Shown: piece by piece, positions 45,796 to 57,548 of the stretch
Layout: each line of letters starts with the position of its first letter
Numbering within the stretch: position 1 is the stretch's first letter
Source of the DNA: Hevea brasiliensis
Lineage: Eukaryota > Streptophyta > Magnoliopsida > Malpighiales > Euphorbiaceae
Assembly (NCBI RefSeq): GCF_030052815.1
Contig: NC_079499.1
Coordinates: forward strand, 82,065,183-82,129,182
Direction: 5' to 3'
DNA: 64,000 nt
Notes under the pieces: model-generated
What the model saw: the letters and a program-made list of their open reading frames with translations, nothing else
What the model was told of the DNA's origin: nothing
Database searches by the model: none
Translations under genes and position numbers: made by a program

Positions 45796-48700
45796 TGTCA
45801 CACCTTACCCCTCTGTAAGGCATAACATAATCTCGCAGAATACCTAATGATCTACCGAACTTCACTTACGGATAATTCATTAAGTACACTACAAGGGATT
45901 TTTAAACTATTTTCTTGCAATTTGGAAATGGTGAGCATTTTGGTGGGAATTAAAATCATTTATTCAAAGCTTATAAACTAGTAAAAATTTTTGTCCATTT
46001 TTATTTTTTCGCAAATTTTATAAAAATTTCGGCAGAGTGCCGTATGTATTTTGAGAAAACAGTTCTTCAAATACCTGAGAAAAACACTTCTAATAATTTT
46101 CCACAACTCCCAACCTCCAATTAATCTCAATTCAATACAGTTCAAATCATTCCACAATTCAACCAAAAATTTATCAACTTAAAATATTTCATAATTCCAT
46201 CCACAAGACATATAATATGAAATTCACAAATACAAATCTTAATTTACAAAAGGAAATCCAAAAATAATATTACTACAATTTATTATACAATTGCTCAACT
46301 TTATATTGATACATAAAATATTACAATATTTACATCAAAATTAACTACAAGGGTATAAAATAATACCCGTACAAAAAGATCAGTGTGGTCCTCAATTCAA
46401 TAGCAGCTCACTATGCTGCTTTCTCCTTGCTCTTATCTGCGATAGCAAAATAAGCTATCGCTGAGTATAAAAATACTCAGTAGTGCACAATAAAAATTTT
46501 AAATACAATACAAAAATCATTCATTAACATAACACAATTTAAATATGTCTCAATCACATTTCACAAATTATCAAAACTCATAATAACACAATTTAGTCAA
46601 ATAATTTAATAAACACAATGTTGTCAAGTCATACACAACTTAAGCCATGACATAAAATTTCCGATCAATGCCGTGTTGTACACCACGACAAAGCAATCTA
46701 CAACCCCACTAATCGAAATCAATGAGGGAGGTGGCTAGCTAGCTAATGAGTACTCATCCGATCTACAACCTCAACTGGTAAACCAGAGAGGGAGAAAAAA
46801 TAATCGATCTCACCCCGTAAATGGAGGAGGGATAATAAGGCACTGTCATGCTAAGTGTGAACACAAAATTAATTCAAAACAATTTAATCAAATAATTTGT
46901 GAGAAATCTGATTAATTTCCAAAGTCATATTTGCGATCATAAAATGAAAACACAATACATAATTAATCACAGAAGTCAAATTTTTGAGAATAAAATATTT
47001 GAACAAGAATTATTGTGCACAGACCTGACGTGAGTCACCTCTAGGCCTTGACTCAGTCTCTAAGACCTTTTAAAGCTGAAACACATAGTTTCACAGTGTT
47101 TCAGTATCATAACTTAGCATAAATCCAAAAATAAATTTAACTTCACTTTTACCTAGCTCTAATGTGGTAAACTCGATGTTATTGAAATTTTTGTGTTTTG
47201 AGTTACTATTCACTATACTATTCAAGTCAAATTGTTGACTTTCTAAGGCTTAATAGGTATGGGAATTCCAACTTCACCCACATAACACATTTTGGTCATT
47301 AAATTTGTTGGTTTTGATTGTTTATTCAAATTCTTAGTCTTTTAGACAAAATTGCAAATTTTCAGTTTTGATGCCTTAGGTTGCACTGTTCCATTGGTCA
47401 TTTTACTATTGAAATTTGGCAAAACTTTCTTCACAGAAAATGTTCCCTATTGTCTTAAGTTTATTCTCCTTTTTGAATCACTGAAATTGGAGTTTTTTTC
47501 TCAAGTTATAGCCATTTGAACCATGGCTGCCAGATTAGACTCAACCCAGAATTCTGGGTAATTTTTGGTGCTGGTAGTTTTGGGTCACCGAATTGGGGTG
47601 GCCAAATGACTTGGTTAATGGTATAATTTGGGTCTATGTCCTTCATGAAAGTTTTAGGTCTATATCTCATCTAACCACTGGTAAAAGTTCAGATCATTTA
47701 GACCTTCCTAGCTCAAGTTATGACCAAATGAACAAACACTATTCATTTGGTCAGTTTGTACAGGACAGACTGTGATTTTTCAAGTTTGGTCAATTTGTTC
47801 ACTAAGTTTTGGTTACTTTTTAGGCATGCTTCCAAAATAAAAATTGTGTCATTTAGTGTCTATTTTTATTCCCAATTGGACTTGTAAAATTTCATTTTTG
47901 GTCCCTCAAAAGTAACTTGGTCATACTGCCAGCAGCATGACCACACTCAATCCGAATTTGGCCTTAACTCCAACCATTCCAACACACTTCATTTGGTCAC
48001 AAATGACCATTTATCACTTCACATTAGGTCAAAAATATTATTTACCACTTCCTTACATTTTTTGTCTCAAATCCCTAAGTCCAAACCCTAACCACACTAA
48101 ATTGTTGCATTTAGCTAATTTCAAAGCTTTTAACTATAATCATTTAACTAATGGAGGTCCATAAACTCATTCAAATCCATCAAACCATACAAATATACTC
48201 CCATACACCTATTGGCCGAAATTCAGTTTGGTCCTCCACACATGTTTTTATTTCATTTCAAGTTTATTTCTAAGTAACTCAAGCTATAAACACAACTACT
48301 AAATCTCAAACTTTCAAATTGTTGTGCTTACCTCACTTGAATTTGAATTCTCTAATTTTTCTCTTCTTTTCTTCTTTCTTTGATGATCAATCTCCTTTTT
48401 AAGTGACTAGAACATGTTTTTATGAAGCAATTATGGGAGAAGTTGAGGTTTAGTAAGGATTTCAAAGCTTGAATGCAAGCTTTAATGGAGGAAAATTCAT
48501 GGAGATGAGAGGGAGAGTGAGGGCTGCATGGGAGAAAGGAAGAAGACCAATAATTTTTTTTTCTTTTCTTTTCTTTTTATGTATTTTATCTTATGGAAGA
48601 CCAAAATATCTAAATAATTAAATATATTAATTATATTCTTTATGGCATCATGCATGATGTCATCTCCCTACACCTTTTTCATTTTCTCTTCTTTTTTTTT

Positions 48701-49028
48701 TATTTTTCTATTAGTTCTTCAATTTAACTCTCGATTTCAAAATTTTCTTTTCTCCGATTTTATTTGACAGTTAGATCAGGAGTTAGCTCTTGGGGTTAAT
48801 TGACCAAATTGCCCATCGCCGGTTCAACCCGATTTGCAAATAATTCAATGTTTCTTCCGGCTCCCTGACCTAATTATTTGACTGACTTAACAATTCTTTT
48901 TTGTGATTTTCTCTTTTCCACTGTATTCGTAATGGTCCTAAGGACCGCGGCGTCACATTTTAAGGTTCGAAATTTGAGTTTAAATCAACTTTGCAGTCGT
49001 TCCCGAGAAGGTCACCCATCGCTGTGAC
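45796..49028 (-). mobile_element. 3' LTR of element H, main part
   Basis: It starts TGTCACACCTTACCCC and is collinear with 58934-61e3 of the right LTR and with LTR G. It is cut at 49029 by J; bases 49024-49028 are J's TSD, GTGAC. It holds the LTR modules (for example 'agttata' at 47504 and 'agttatg' at 47716) and the 'gcatcatgcatgatgtca' palindrome near 48644. No coding sequence is present. Confidence 0.9.
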
Positions 49029-50737
49029 TGTAACATCCTCCCGGTAGCAACTCCGTACATTCTACTGTTCCGGTGACCGGTGTCGGTCCGGACAGCTAGA
49101 ACGTCTGGAAAAATATTTAAAGTAAAGTCAGGAACCATAAATAACTCAAATATTAATAAGAAAAATTTAGTAAAAAATTTTAGAAATAAAATACAACCAA
49201 GTTAAATGAGCCGGTGCCCAAGCGAAGGGTAACCAGAGGGAAGTTGCGGTTCTCGCAACGAGGAGCCCTAGACTCGGGGGAAAAATTATAAAATAATTTT
49301 TGGGACTCCAGAGAAGGGTTATTGAGGTTCTCATGGCATTAGAATGCCAAGAAAATACCTAGAAAAATTTTTCAATCGGTACAGACAATTTCGACCCGTT
49401 CAGCCAAACGGAGGGCATTTTGGTCATTTCGCCTTTAGAGGTGATTTTTGGCCGACTTGTCCAGTTGAGTAAATAATTAATATGACATAAAATATGAATA
49501 AACATTGCTAGAAATTGAATTGAAAATGAGTAGAAAAGAAAAGAAAAGAAAAGAAAATGAAATAAAAGTCATATTTATGACATGAGCATGATGCAATTAA
49601 AGTATTTTCACCCAACCAAATTTTGACACATCATTATAAACCACTTAAACATGAATAAAATGAGATAAAAATTGAAAAAAGTGGACAACCATCTTCATAT
49701 TTGGGCTGTAGAAACGTTGAGAGAGAAAGAGAGAAGAAAAAAACTCCATGAAAGCTCTTGTTCAAAGCTTGATTTTCCCTAAGCTCTCCACCCCAAACCC
49801 TAAACTTCCTTCACAAAAAATTATCCCTAAACCTTGAGGAAGCATAAGGCAGCAGAAATTTGAGGAAATTTTGAAGTTGGGCAAGTCCAAGTTAGGTCAC
49901 AAGTGAGGTTAGTGCATTAGACACTTAAAACTTCTTATTTTCATGAATTGTAACTTGTATTGAGTGAGAATTGCAACTAAAATGAACAAGAATTATGTGT
50001 ATACATACTATGAACTTTTGGCAGCCCTTGTGAAGGAATTATTTTGATTGTTTTGATGGACTTAAAGTGGGCTATAGATCAAGTTTAAACCATGTGTGCA
50101 TGTGATTATTGAAAGGACCTAGTATTTAAGGTGTTGTGAAAACCTATAATGGAACTAGGGTTTTGAAGAGTGAAAAATTGACTTGCCTTAGGAAATTGTT
50201 AGAGCACATTTTAATGGTCAATTAGTGACCATTTTAGGTAAGTTGACCATTAAATGGACTGAAAAATAGGATTGCAAAGTGAGGTTGCAGGCTGCCCTAG
50301 GACAATGACATAGGGATAAAATTCAGCCCAATTACACAGCCATAACTTTGGCTGTATTAGTCCAATTGATGTTTGGCCAATTGGACATGAAACTAGGCTT
50401 ATAATGGCACATTTTTGCTGAAGAAACCATGCCCAAAAGACCAAAGCAAGTGGATCAAAAGTTGGCCCCAATCTGGATACCCTGCAAACAGCCCCTGCAG
50501 AATGACCAAATGAACAATAACTGTTCATTTGGCCATAACTCACTGTAGATTTGGTCAATTGACCTGAAATTTTTACAGCAACAAGTTAAGACATAGACAA
50601 ACAACTTTCATGAAGAAACCTACCCCAAATTATTTTCAAAACTATGATAAAAATGAATTAAGATAAAATAGAGTGCTCCGGCACACTGAGTGGCATAACT
50701 TGCTCGGCTACACTGTAGTCGGGTAAGGGGTGTCACA
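49029..50737 (+). mobile_element. 5' LTR of element J
   Basis: A 1709-bp LTR runs from TGTAACATCC to GGGGTGTCACA. It begins with the GC-rich block ('ccggtgaccggtgtcggt'). It contains two LTR modules 192 bp apart (cores at 50341 and 50533) with a palindrome-like 'aaatgaacaataactgttca' between them. It then passes abruptly from 'ccccaaattattttcaaaac' to the LTR end block. In L the corresponding region is about 2.5 kb longer. Confidence 0.92.
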
Positions 50738-50742
50738 TTTAG

Positions 50743-50754
50743 TGGTATCAGAGC
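50743..50754 (+). promoter_or_regulatory. Primer-binding site of element J
   Basis: TGGTATCAGAGC lies 5 bp after the LTR and is complementary to the 3' end of initiator tRNA-Met. Confidence 0.92.
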
Positions 50755-50858
50755 ACGGTTTAGGCGTTTCTGGGCCTAGATTGAGTCCATACCATGCATT
50801 GCATTTGTAAGAGTCGAGGTGACACTAATGCAGATATGTTTATCTTTCTTATTTTGAA

Positions 50859-52106
50859 TTGGATATGGACCCTTCATCTCAGAGAGCAGTCGAGGAGGAA
50901 GTGGAGAGTCATGCTCCACCAGCAGCAGCTGAGACTGGGGGCATGAGAGAATCTGCTCCGCCAGCTCAAGCAGAGCCTGCTCAGCCTCCACAGGCCATGT
51001 TTCAGCAAATGGCCGATTTCTTTAGACAAATGGCCGGGGTAATGCCAGCACCACCACCACCAGCTCCACAGCAGAAATCACACCTGGAAAGGCTAAGAAA
51101 GTTTGGAGCAGTGGATTTCTATGGCAAGAGAGAAGATGATTCTGTTGCAGCCGAGAATTGGTTGAACAGAACAGGCAGAGTTCTAAAACAACTCCACTGC
51201 ACTCCAGAGCAAAACCTGGAAGCTGCCATATCTTTGTTGCAAGATGATGCCTATGAGTGGTGGGACACGGTGTCTAGTGAAGTGCAGCCAGAAGCTGTAA
51301 CTTGGGACTTCTTTCTTTCAGAATTTAAGAAGAAATATGTGGGTAATGTATACCTAGAAGAGAGAAGAAGAGAGTTTATTAACCTGAGGCAGAGACAGTT
51401 GTCAGTGGCCGAATATGAGAAGGAATTCATAAGATTGAGCCGCTATGGAAGGGAGATAGTCCCTAATGAAGCCGAAAGGTGCAAGAGATTTGAAGAGGGA
51501 CTAAATGACAACATCAAGATCCAGCTCACTGCCTTGGGAATCACAGAATTTACCAAGCTAGTGGAAGCTACAATAAAGGTTGAAAAGGTAAGAATCAGTG
51601 AGCAAACCAGAAGGGAGAGACAGCAGAAGAGGGGCCGAGGACAGTCAAGTATACCAACTGATAGTAAGAAGTTTAAGGGTTCTAGTTCACAAGATCAAAC
51701 ACAGGGCCACAGACGCCAGATTGGAATATCTATAGCTAGTTCCCCGGGTACAATAACAAGGGGATCAACCCCAAAGCCTGAATGTATGCATTGTGGTAGA
51801 AGACACAGAGGGGAGTGTCGACTGTTAACTGGAGAGTGTTTCAAATGTGGGGCTACGGATCATTTCATAAGAGATTGCCCTCAGAGGAGTGGTTCAATAG
51901 CTCCGGTACAAGGGGTAAAAGATCGGGTAGAGCAGAAACGGCTGACATTACACAGAAGATTGTTTCTGAGACAGTTGAAAAGCCCGAAGTCAGGGTGGCA
52001 CCACAAGTATATGCAATGGAAGCTCAGGAAGAGCCAAACCCAGACACTGATGAGGCAATACAAGGAAGTGAAGAAACAAGGAGGTAGTAACTCCCCGATT
52101 ACTTAA
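50859..52106 (+). CDS. gag: gag polyprotein of element J (415 codons, capsid and nucleocapsid intact)
   Basis: The ATG at 50859 (or the next at 50865, MDPSSQR) opens the only long uninterrupted gag in the window. A proline-rich N-terminus (PPAQAEPAQPPQAM, APPPPAP) precedes the retrotransposon gag domain, about residues 85-245: GAVDFYGKREDDSVAAENWL, DDAYEWWDTV, LSVAEYEKEFIRLSRYG, AERCKRFEEGL. The zinc knuckle CFKCGATDHFIRDC (about 51838-51880) has all C-x2-C-x4-H-x4-C residues. Near 51900-51915 the frame shifts relative to relatives; the ancestral frame continues in +1 (VAPQVYAMEAQEEPNPD). The last ~65 residues are therefore novel. It could still assemble particles and bind RNA. Confidence 0.9.
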   Translation: MDMDPSSQRAVEEEVESHAPPAAAETGGMRESAPPAQAEPAQPPQAMFQQMADFFRQMAGVMPAPPPPAPQQKSHLERLRKFGAVDFYGKREDDSVAAENWLNRTGRVLKQLHCTPEQNLEAAISLLQDDAYEWWDTVSSEVQPEAVTWDFFLSEFKKKYVGNVYLEERRREFINLRQRQLSVAEYEKEFIRLSRYGREIVPNEAERCKRFEEGLNDNIKIQLTALGITEFTKLVEATIKVEKVRISEQTRRERQQKRGRGQSSIPTDSKKFKGSSSQDQTQGHRRQIGISIASSPGTITRGSTPKPECMHCGRRHRGECRLLTGECFKCGATDHFIRDCPQRSGSIAPVQGVKDRVEQKRLTLHRRLFLRQLKSPKSGWHHKYMQWKLRKSQTQTLMRQYKEVKKQGGSNSPIT

Positions 52107-52137
52107 GTCAGGTAAATTTCGAGGACGAAATTTAAAT

Positions 52138-52151
52138 AAGAGGGGAAGAGT
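52138..52151 (+). promoter_or_regulatory. Polypurine tract of element J
   Basis: AAGAGGGGAAGAGT lies directly before the 3' LTR. It is preceded by the inverted-repeat leader 'aatttcgaggacgaaatt' that is also seen near the tract of A. It is less G-rich than the tracts of A, B and H. Confidence 0.82.
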
Positions 52152-53854
52152 TGTAACATCCTCCCGGTAGCAACTCCGTACATTCTACTGTTCCGGTGAC
52201 CGGTGTCGGTCCGGACAGCTAGAACGTCCGGAAAAATATTTAAAGTAAAGTCAGGAACCATAAATAACTCAAATATTAATAAGAAAAATTTAGTAAAAAA
52301 ATTTTAGAAATAAAATACAACCAAGTTAAATGAGCCGGTGCCCAAGCGAAGGGTAACCAGAGGGAAGTTGCGGTTCTCGCAACGAGGAGCCCTAGACTCG
52401 GGGGAAAAATTATAAAATAATTTTTGGGACTCCAGAGAAGGGTTATTGAGGTTCCCATGGCATTAGAATGCCAAGAAAATACCTAGAAAAATTTTTCAAT
52501 CGGTACAGACAATTTCGACCCGTTCAGCCAAACGGAGGGCATTTTGGTCATTTCGCCTTCAGAGGTGATTTTTGGCCGACTTGTCCAGTTGAGTAAATAA
52601 TTAATATGACATAAAATATGAATAAACATTGCTAGAAATTGAATTGAAAATGAGTAGAAAAGAAAAGAAAAGAAAATGAAATAAAAGTCATATTTATGAC
52701 ATGAGCATGATGCAATTAAAGTATTTTCACCCAACCAAATTTTGACACATCATTATAAACCACTTAAACATGAATAAAAGGAGATAAAAATTGAAAAAAG
52801 TGGACAGCCATCTTCATATTTGGGCTGCAGAAACGTTGAGAGAGAAAGAGAGAAGAAAAAACTCCATGAAAGCTCTTGTTCAAAGCTTGATTTTCCCTAA
52901 GCTCTCCACCCCAAAACCCTAAACTTCCTTCACAAAAAATTATCCCTAAACCTTGAGGAAGCATAAGGCAGCAGAAATTTGAGGAAATTTTGAAGTTGGG
53001 CAAGTCCAAGTTAGGTCACAAGTGAGGTTAGTGCATTAGACACTTAAAACTTCTTATTTTCATGAATTGTAACTTGTATTGAGTGAGAATTGCAACTAAA
53101 ATGAACAAGAATTATGTGTATACATACTATGAACTTTTGGCAGCCCTTGTGAAGGAATTATTTTGATTGTTTTGATGGACTTAAAGTGGGCTATAGATCA
53201 AGTTTAAACCATGTGTGCATGTGATTATTGAAAAGAGCTAGTATTTAAGGTGTTGTGAAAACCTATAATGGAACTAGGGTTTTGAAGAGTGAAAAATTGA
53301 CTTGCCTTAGGAAATTGTTAGAGCACATTTTAATGGTCAATTAGTGACCATTTTAGGTAAGTTGACCATTAAATGGACTGAAAAATAGGATTGCAAAGTG
53401 AGGTTGCAGGCTGCCCTCGGACAGCAGCATAGGGACTGAAAATTCAGCCCAATTACACAGCCATAACTTTGGCTGTGTTAGTCCAATTGATGTTTGGCCA
53501 ATTGGACATGAAACTAGGCTTATAATGGCACATTTTTGCTGAAGAAACCATGCCCAAAAGACCAAAGCAAGTGGACCAAAAGTTGGCCCCAATCCGGATA
53601 CCCTGCAAAGCCCTGAGAATGACCAAATGAGCGATGGCTGTTCATTTGGCCATAACTCACTGTAGATTTGGTCAATTGACCTGAAATTTTTACAACAACA
53701 AGTTAAGACATAGACAAACAACTTTCATGAAGAAACCTACCCCAAATTATTTTCAAAACTATGATAAAAATGAATTAAGATAAAATAGAGTGCTCCGGCA
53801 CACTGAGTGGCATAACTTGCTCGGCTACACTGTAGTCGGGTAAGGGGTGTCACA
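52152..53854 (+). mobile_element. 3' LTR of element J
   Basis: A 1703-bp copy of 49029-50737 ending GGGGTGTCACA. Differences are few in the first 800 bp: single substitutions, an A-run change and one 5-bp GAAAA unit fewer. Two clusters of differences occur at 53416-53445 and 53600-53640. Confidence 0.92.
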
Positions 53855-53859
53855 GTGAC

Positions 53860-54048
53860 TCTCGGCTCGTTTAACTTCTTATGTTCTGTACTTCTTATTT
53901 ATACTTAACCAATTGGCAATTACTAGTTATTTGTGTTTATGGCTTCTCTAGTTGTCTTAAGTGTGGTTCTAATCTCCTTAATTGTCCGGACCAACTCTGG
54001 TCACCGAAACTGTGAAATATACCAGGCTATACAAATAGGGGTGTTACA
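53860..54048 (-). mobile_element. 3' LTR of element H, terminal part
   Basis: H's LTR resumes after J's right TSD copy with 'tctcggctcgtttaac' and ends GGTGTTACA at 54048. It is collinear with the last ~190 bp of 58934-62365. Confidence 0.9.
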
Positions 54049-54070
54049 ATTCTCCCCCCCCCCCCCTTAA
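54049..54070 (-). promoter_or_regulatory. Polypurine tract of element H, 14 consecutive G
   Basis: On the minus strand a run of 14 G precedes AGAAT and the 3' LTR. The equivalent runs are 8 in A and 7 in B, so this is either an expanded tract or a homopolymer-length error. Confidence 0.85.
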
Positions 54071-54101
54071 ATAAATTTCGTCTCGAAATTTTACCTAGTA
54101 T

Positions 54102-55500
54102 CAATCTCTAAACAACTGTGGGTGTTGTCTCCTCATGTCCTCCTCTCGTTCCCAAGTAGCCTCTTGGCCCGAATGATGGTTCCACAGCACTTTTACCAAC
54201 AGTATCTGCTTATTCTATAGCTGCTTCACCTCATAAGCCAGAATCTCTATGGGTTCTTCCTCATATGTGAGGTTTGGATTCACTTCAATTTCTTCCACTG
54301 GTAGTACATGAGATGGGTCTGATCGATACCTCCTCAACATAGACAAATGGAAGACATTATGTATCTTCTCCAACTCTAGAGGTAGTGCCAACCGATATGC
54401 CAAAGGACCCACTCTTTCCAGAACCTCATAAGGCCCAATGAAGCGAGGACTCAGTTTCCCCTTTCTGCCGAATCTCACAATTCTCTTCCAAGGAGAAACC
54501 TTGAGGAAAACTTTCTCACCCACTGCATACTCAATATCCCTTCTCTTCAGATCAATGTAGGACTTCTGATGGTCTGATGCAGTCTTAAGTCGATCTCTGA
54601 TCACTCTAATTTTCTCTTCAGTTTGTTGAACAATTTCGGGTACAATCATCTTTCTTTCGCCCACGTCATCCCAACACAACGGGGTTCTACATTTTCTGCC
54701 ATACAAAGCTTCATATGGAGGCATCCCAATGCTTGATTGGTAGCTATTGTTGTAAGCAAACTCAATCAAAGGCAAGTGTGTATCCCAACTGCCCTCAAAT
54801 TCAATCACACAAGCCCGTAGCATATCCTCCAAGATCTGAATTACCCTCTCGGGTGGCCATGCATGCGTGGGTGGAATGCAGTACTGAAGTTCAATCTAGT
54901 TCCTAGGGCTCTCTGAAGACTACCCCAGAATCTAGAAGTGAACCTAGGATCTCTGTATGATACAATGGATACTGGCACTCCATGAAGTCTCACAATCTCA
55001 TCGATGTACAACCTGGCCAATCTGTCTAAACTGTAGTCCATTCAGACTAGCAGAAAATGAGCAGACTTAGTCAGTCTGTCAACAATGACCCATACTGCAT
55101 CATGACTTTTCTGTGTCTTTGGAAGTCCCATCACAAAATCCATCGTTATTCTTTCCCATTTCCATTCTGGCACTAGTAGTGGATGTAACAACCCAGTGGG
55201 TACTTGATGCTCTGCCTCTACTTGCTGACAAGTTAGGCATTTGGAAACAAACTCTGCCACATCTCTTTTCACACCCATCCACCAGTAATGCTCCTTTAGC
55301 CCTCTATACATTTTTGTGCCACTAGGGTGCATAGCAAAAGAAGACTCATGTGCTTCTTTCAAAATGAGCTACCTCAAATCAACATCATTAGGAACACACA
55401 TTCTGCCCTGGTGTAGCAATAGACCATCATCTCTTATTGAGAATTCTAGTTTCTTGCCCTGCTGGACTTCTTCCAATAGTCTCTGATACTTCTGATCATT
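54102..55500 (-). pseudogene. Integrase and chromodomain of element H pol
   Basis: On the minus strand the zinc-binding part shows HESSFAMH and CLTCQQ (about 55360-55230), the core shows TMDFVMGLPKTQ and [10 protein letters not shown], and the tail shows KIHNVFHLSMLRRY. The frame breaks at about 54840-54880, where the HPQTDGQSE region is replaced by the same aberrant patch as in A; here it leaves a 1-base shift. A stop falls inside the chromodomain just after YEVKQL (54215-54217), with VKVLWNHH and ATWERE following to the terminal QLFRD stop at 54102. A break also occurs at about 55042, and a stop near 55365 and at 55501 separates this from RNase H. Confidence 0.88.
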
Positions 55501-57105
55501 CTAAGCAGCTATTCTAATATGATCAATCAATACTGGCTGTACATGCCATGCAACTGCTGTCTGCCCCTCATCATTAATCTCTAAACTGGCATGTAATGAT
55601 CTCAACTCATGTACCATAGACAAAGGAGTAACCCGTACACTTGCCATAGTCTTGCGACTTAAGGCGTCAGCCACAATATTAGCTTTCCCTGGCTGATAGT
55701 CTATCAGACAATCATAGTCTTTTATCAACTCTAACCATCTCCTCTGTCTCAAGTTGAACTCCTTCTGAGTACCCAAATACTTCAAACTCTTATGATCTGT
55801 GTAGATGTAGCACTTCTCCCCATACAAAAAATGTCTCCAGATCTTAAGAGCAAACACAATAGCTGCAAGCTCCAAGTCATGTGTCGGATAATTCCTCTCA
55901 TACGGTTTTAGCAAGCGTGATGCATAGGCAATGACATTTCGATCTTGCATCAATACACAGCTTAACCCATTGTGACAAGCATCACTATAAACTGTATATT
56001 CTTTACTTGGTGTAGGTAAAGTCAGGACCGGAGCCTCAGTCAAACATCTCTTCAATTCATCAAAACTCTGTTGGCATTTATCCGACCACTGAAATTTCAC
56101 ATCTTTCCTAAGCAGCTTGGTCAATGGAGATGCCAACATGGAGAATCCCTTCACAAATCGACGGTAGTATCTAGTTAACCCTAGAAAACTGCGAATCTCT
56201 GTGATATTTCTGGGTGGCTTCCAATTAAGGACAGCTTCAATCTTACTTGGATCTATCTTGATGCCCTCTTATGATACTACATGCCCCAAGAAAGATATTT
56301 CCTTCAGCCAAAATTCACACTTCGATAATTTAGCATATAGCTGTTTCTCCCTCAAAGTTTGTAGTACAATTTGCAGATGTCTATCATGCTCTTCTGCACT
56401 CCTCGAGTAAACTAATATATCATCGATAAATACCACAACAAACTGGTCGAGGTATAGTCTGAAGATAGTGTTCATCAGATCCATAAAAGCAGCCGGAGCA
56501 TTAGTTAACCCGAATGGCATAACCATGAACTCATAATGGCCATAGCGGGTTCTAAAGGAAATTTTAGAAATACTCTGCTCTTGTACTTTCAGCTGATAAT
56601 AACCTGATATCAGGTCATTTTTGGAGACCACAGTTGCACCCCTCAACTGATCAAACAAGTCATCAATGCAGGGCAATGGGTATGTACTCTTTATTGTCAC
56701 CTTATTCAACTGCCGATAGTCAATGCATAACTGGAGAGTACCATCCTTCTTCTTTACAAATAATACTGGCGCTCCCCAAGGTGACACACTAGGGCGGATG
56801 AAGCCCTTGTCAAGCAACTCTTGCAACTGTACTTTCAATTCTTTTAGTTCTGCTGGTGCCATTCTGTATGGCGTTATGGAGATTGGGTCCACACCAGGCA
56901 TAACATCAATTTCAAACTGCACTTCTCTTTTTGGAGGTAATCTTGGCAATTCATTAAGAAATACATCTGGAAAATCACATACCGTAGGGATATCCCTCAA
57001 TGCTGGACTATCCACTAGGGTGTCTATCACATGTGCCAAGTACGCCTCACACCCTTTCCTAATCATTTTTCTGGCCAGTGCAGTTGAAATGATGTTTGAA
57101 GGCAA
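55501..57105 (-). pseudogene. Reverse transcriptase and RNase H of element H pol
   Basis: The frame 56269-57105 carries the reverse transcriptase: [51 protein letters not shown] and the catalytic FIDDILVYS (about 56410-56440). It ends with a stop after GHVVS, where A continues EEGIKVDP. The frame 55501-56154 carries the connection and RNase [40 protein letters not shown] and [18 protein letters not shown] of A appears here as VSKNDLISG, so a conserved aspartate-region residue pattern is altered. Enzymes of this type copy the element RNA into DNA in particles. Confidence 0.9.
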
Positions 57106-57108
57106 TAA

Positions 57109-57516
57109 CTACCTCTCCCCATGTATTACTACATCACCATACTGAGGAAGACCAAAAGTGACTATTTTTAGTCTACAATCAATCATCGCATGATGCCTGG
57201 CTAACCAATCCATGCCCAAGATAATGTCATAATCTCTGAAGGGCATTTCAATTAAATCAGACAGAAAAATATGTCCTTGGATCACCAAAGGACAATCCCT
57301 ATATAATTTATTTACCCTGACCTCCTGGCCTAATGGACTAGTTACTAGCACATCATAATCCATTGGTACACACTGGATAACAGTAGAACACATCACACTA
57401 GCACTAACATACGAATGTGTGGAGCCAGGATCAAATAACACATGTATATCTTGGTCAAGGATGGAGAAAATACCAGCTACTACATCTGATGTTTCAGCCT
57501 CCTCTATATGACGCAT
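57109..57516 (-). pseudogene. Protease of element H pol
   Basis: This minus-strand frame contains ETSDVVAGIFSILDQ, the active-site segment LFDPGSTHSYVS, DVLVTSPLGQEVRV and DIILGMDWLARHHAMID, then GDVVIHGER and a stop at 57109, just before the reverse transcriptase frame. All protease motifs are intact. The join to gag requires a 1-base shift near 57550-57590. Confidence 0.88.
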
Positions 57517-57548
57517 AGTATATACTCTGATTGGTGCACCACTGAATA

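Larger units (their letters stand above)
49029..53854 (+). mobile_element. Element J: compact gag-only LTR retrotransposon (TR-GAG type)
   Basis: This 4826-bp element has LTRs 49029-50737 and 52152-53854 and perfect TSD GTGAC at 49024-49028 and 53855-53859. The PBS is at 50743-50754 and the polypurine tract ends at 52151. The 1414-bp interior holds gag only; protease, reverse transcriptase, RNase H and integrase are all missing. The LTRs differ at few positions, so insertion is recent relative to its surroundings. Its LTR ends match solo LTR L, whose 4.3-kb LTR suggests that J is a deletion derivative of a larger element. It would need pol proteins in trans. Confidence 0.94.
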
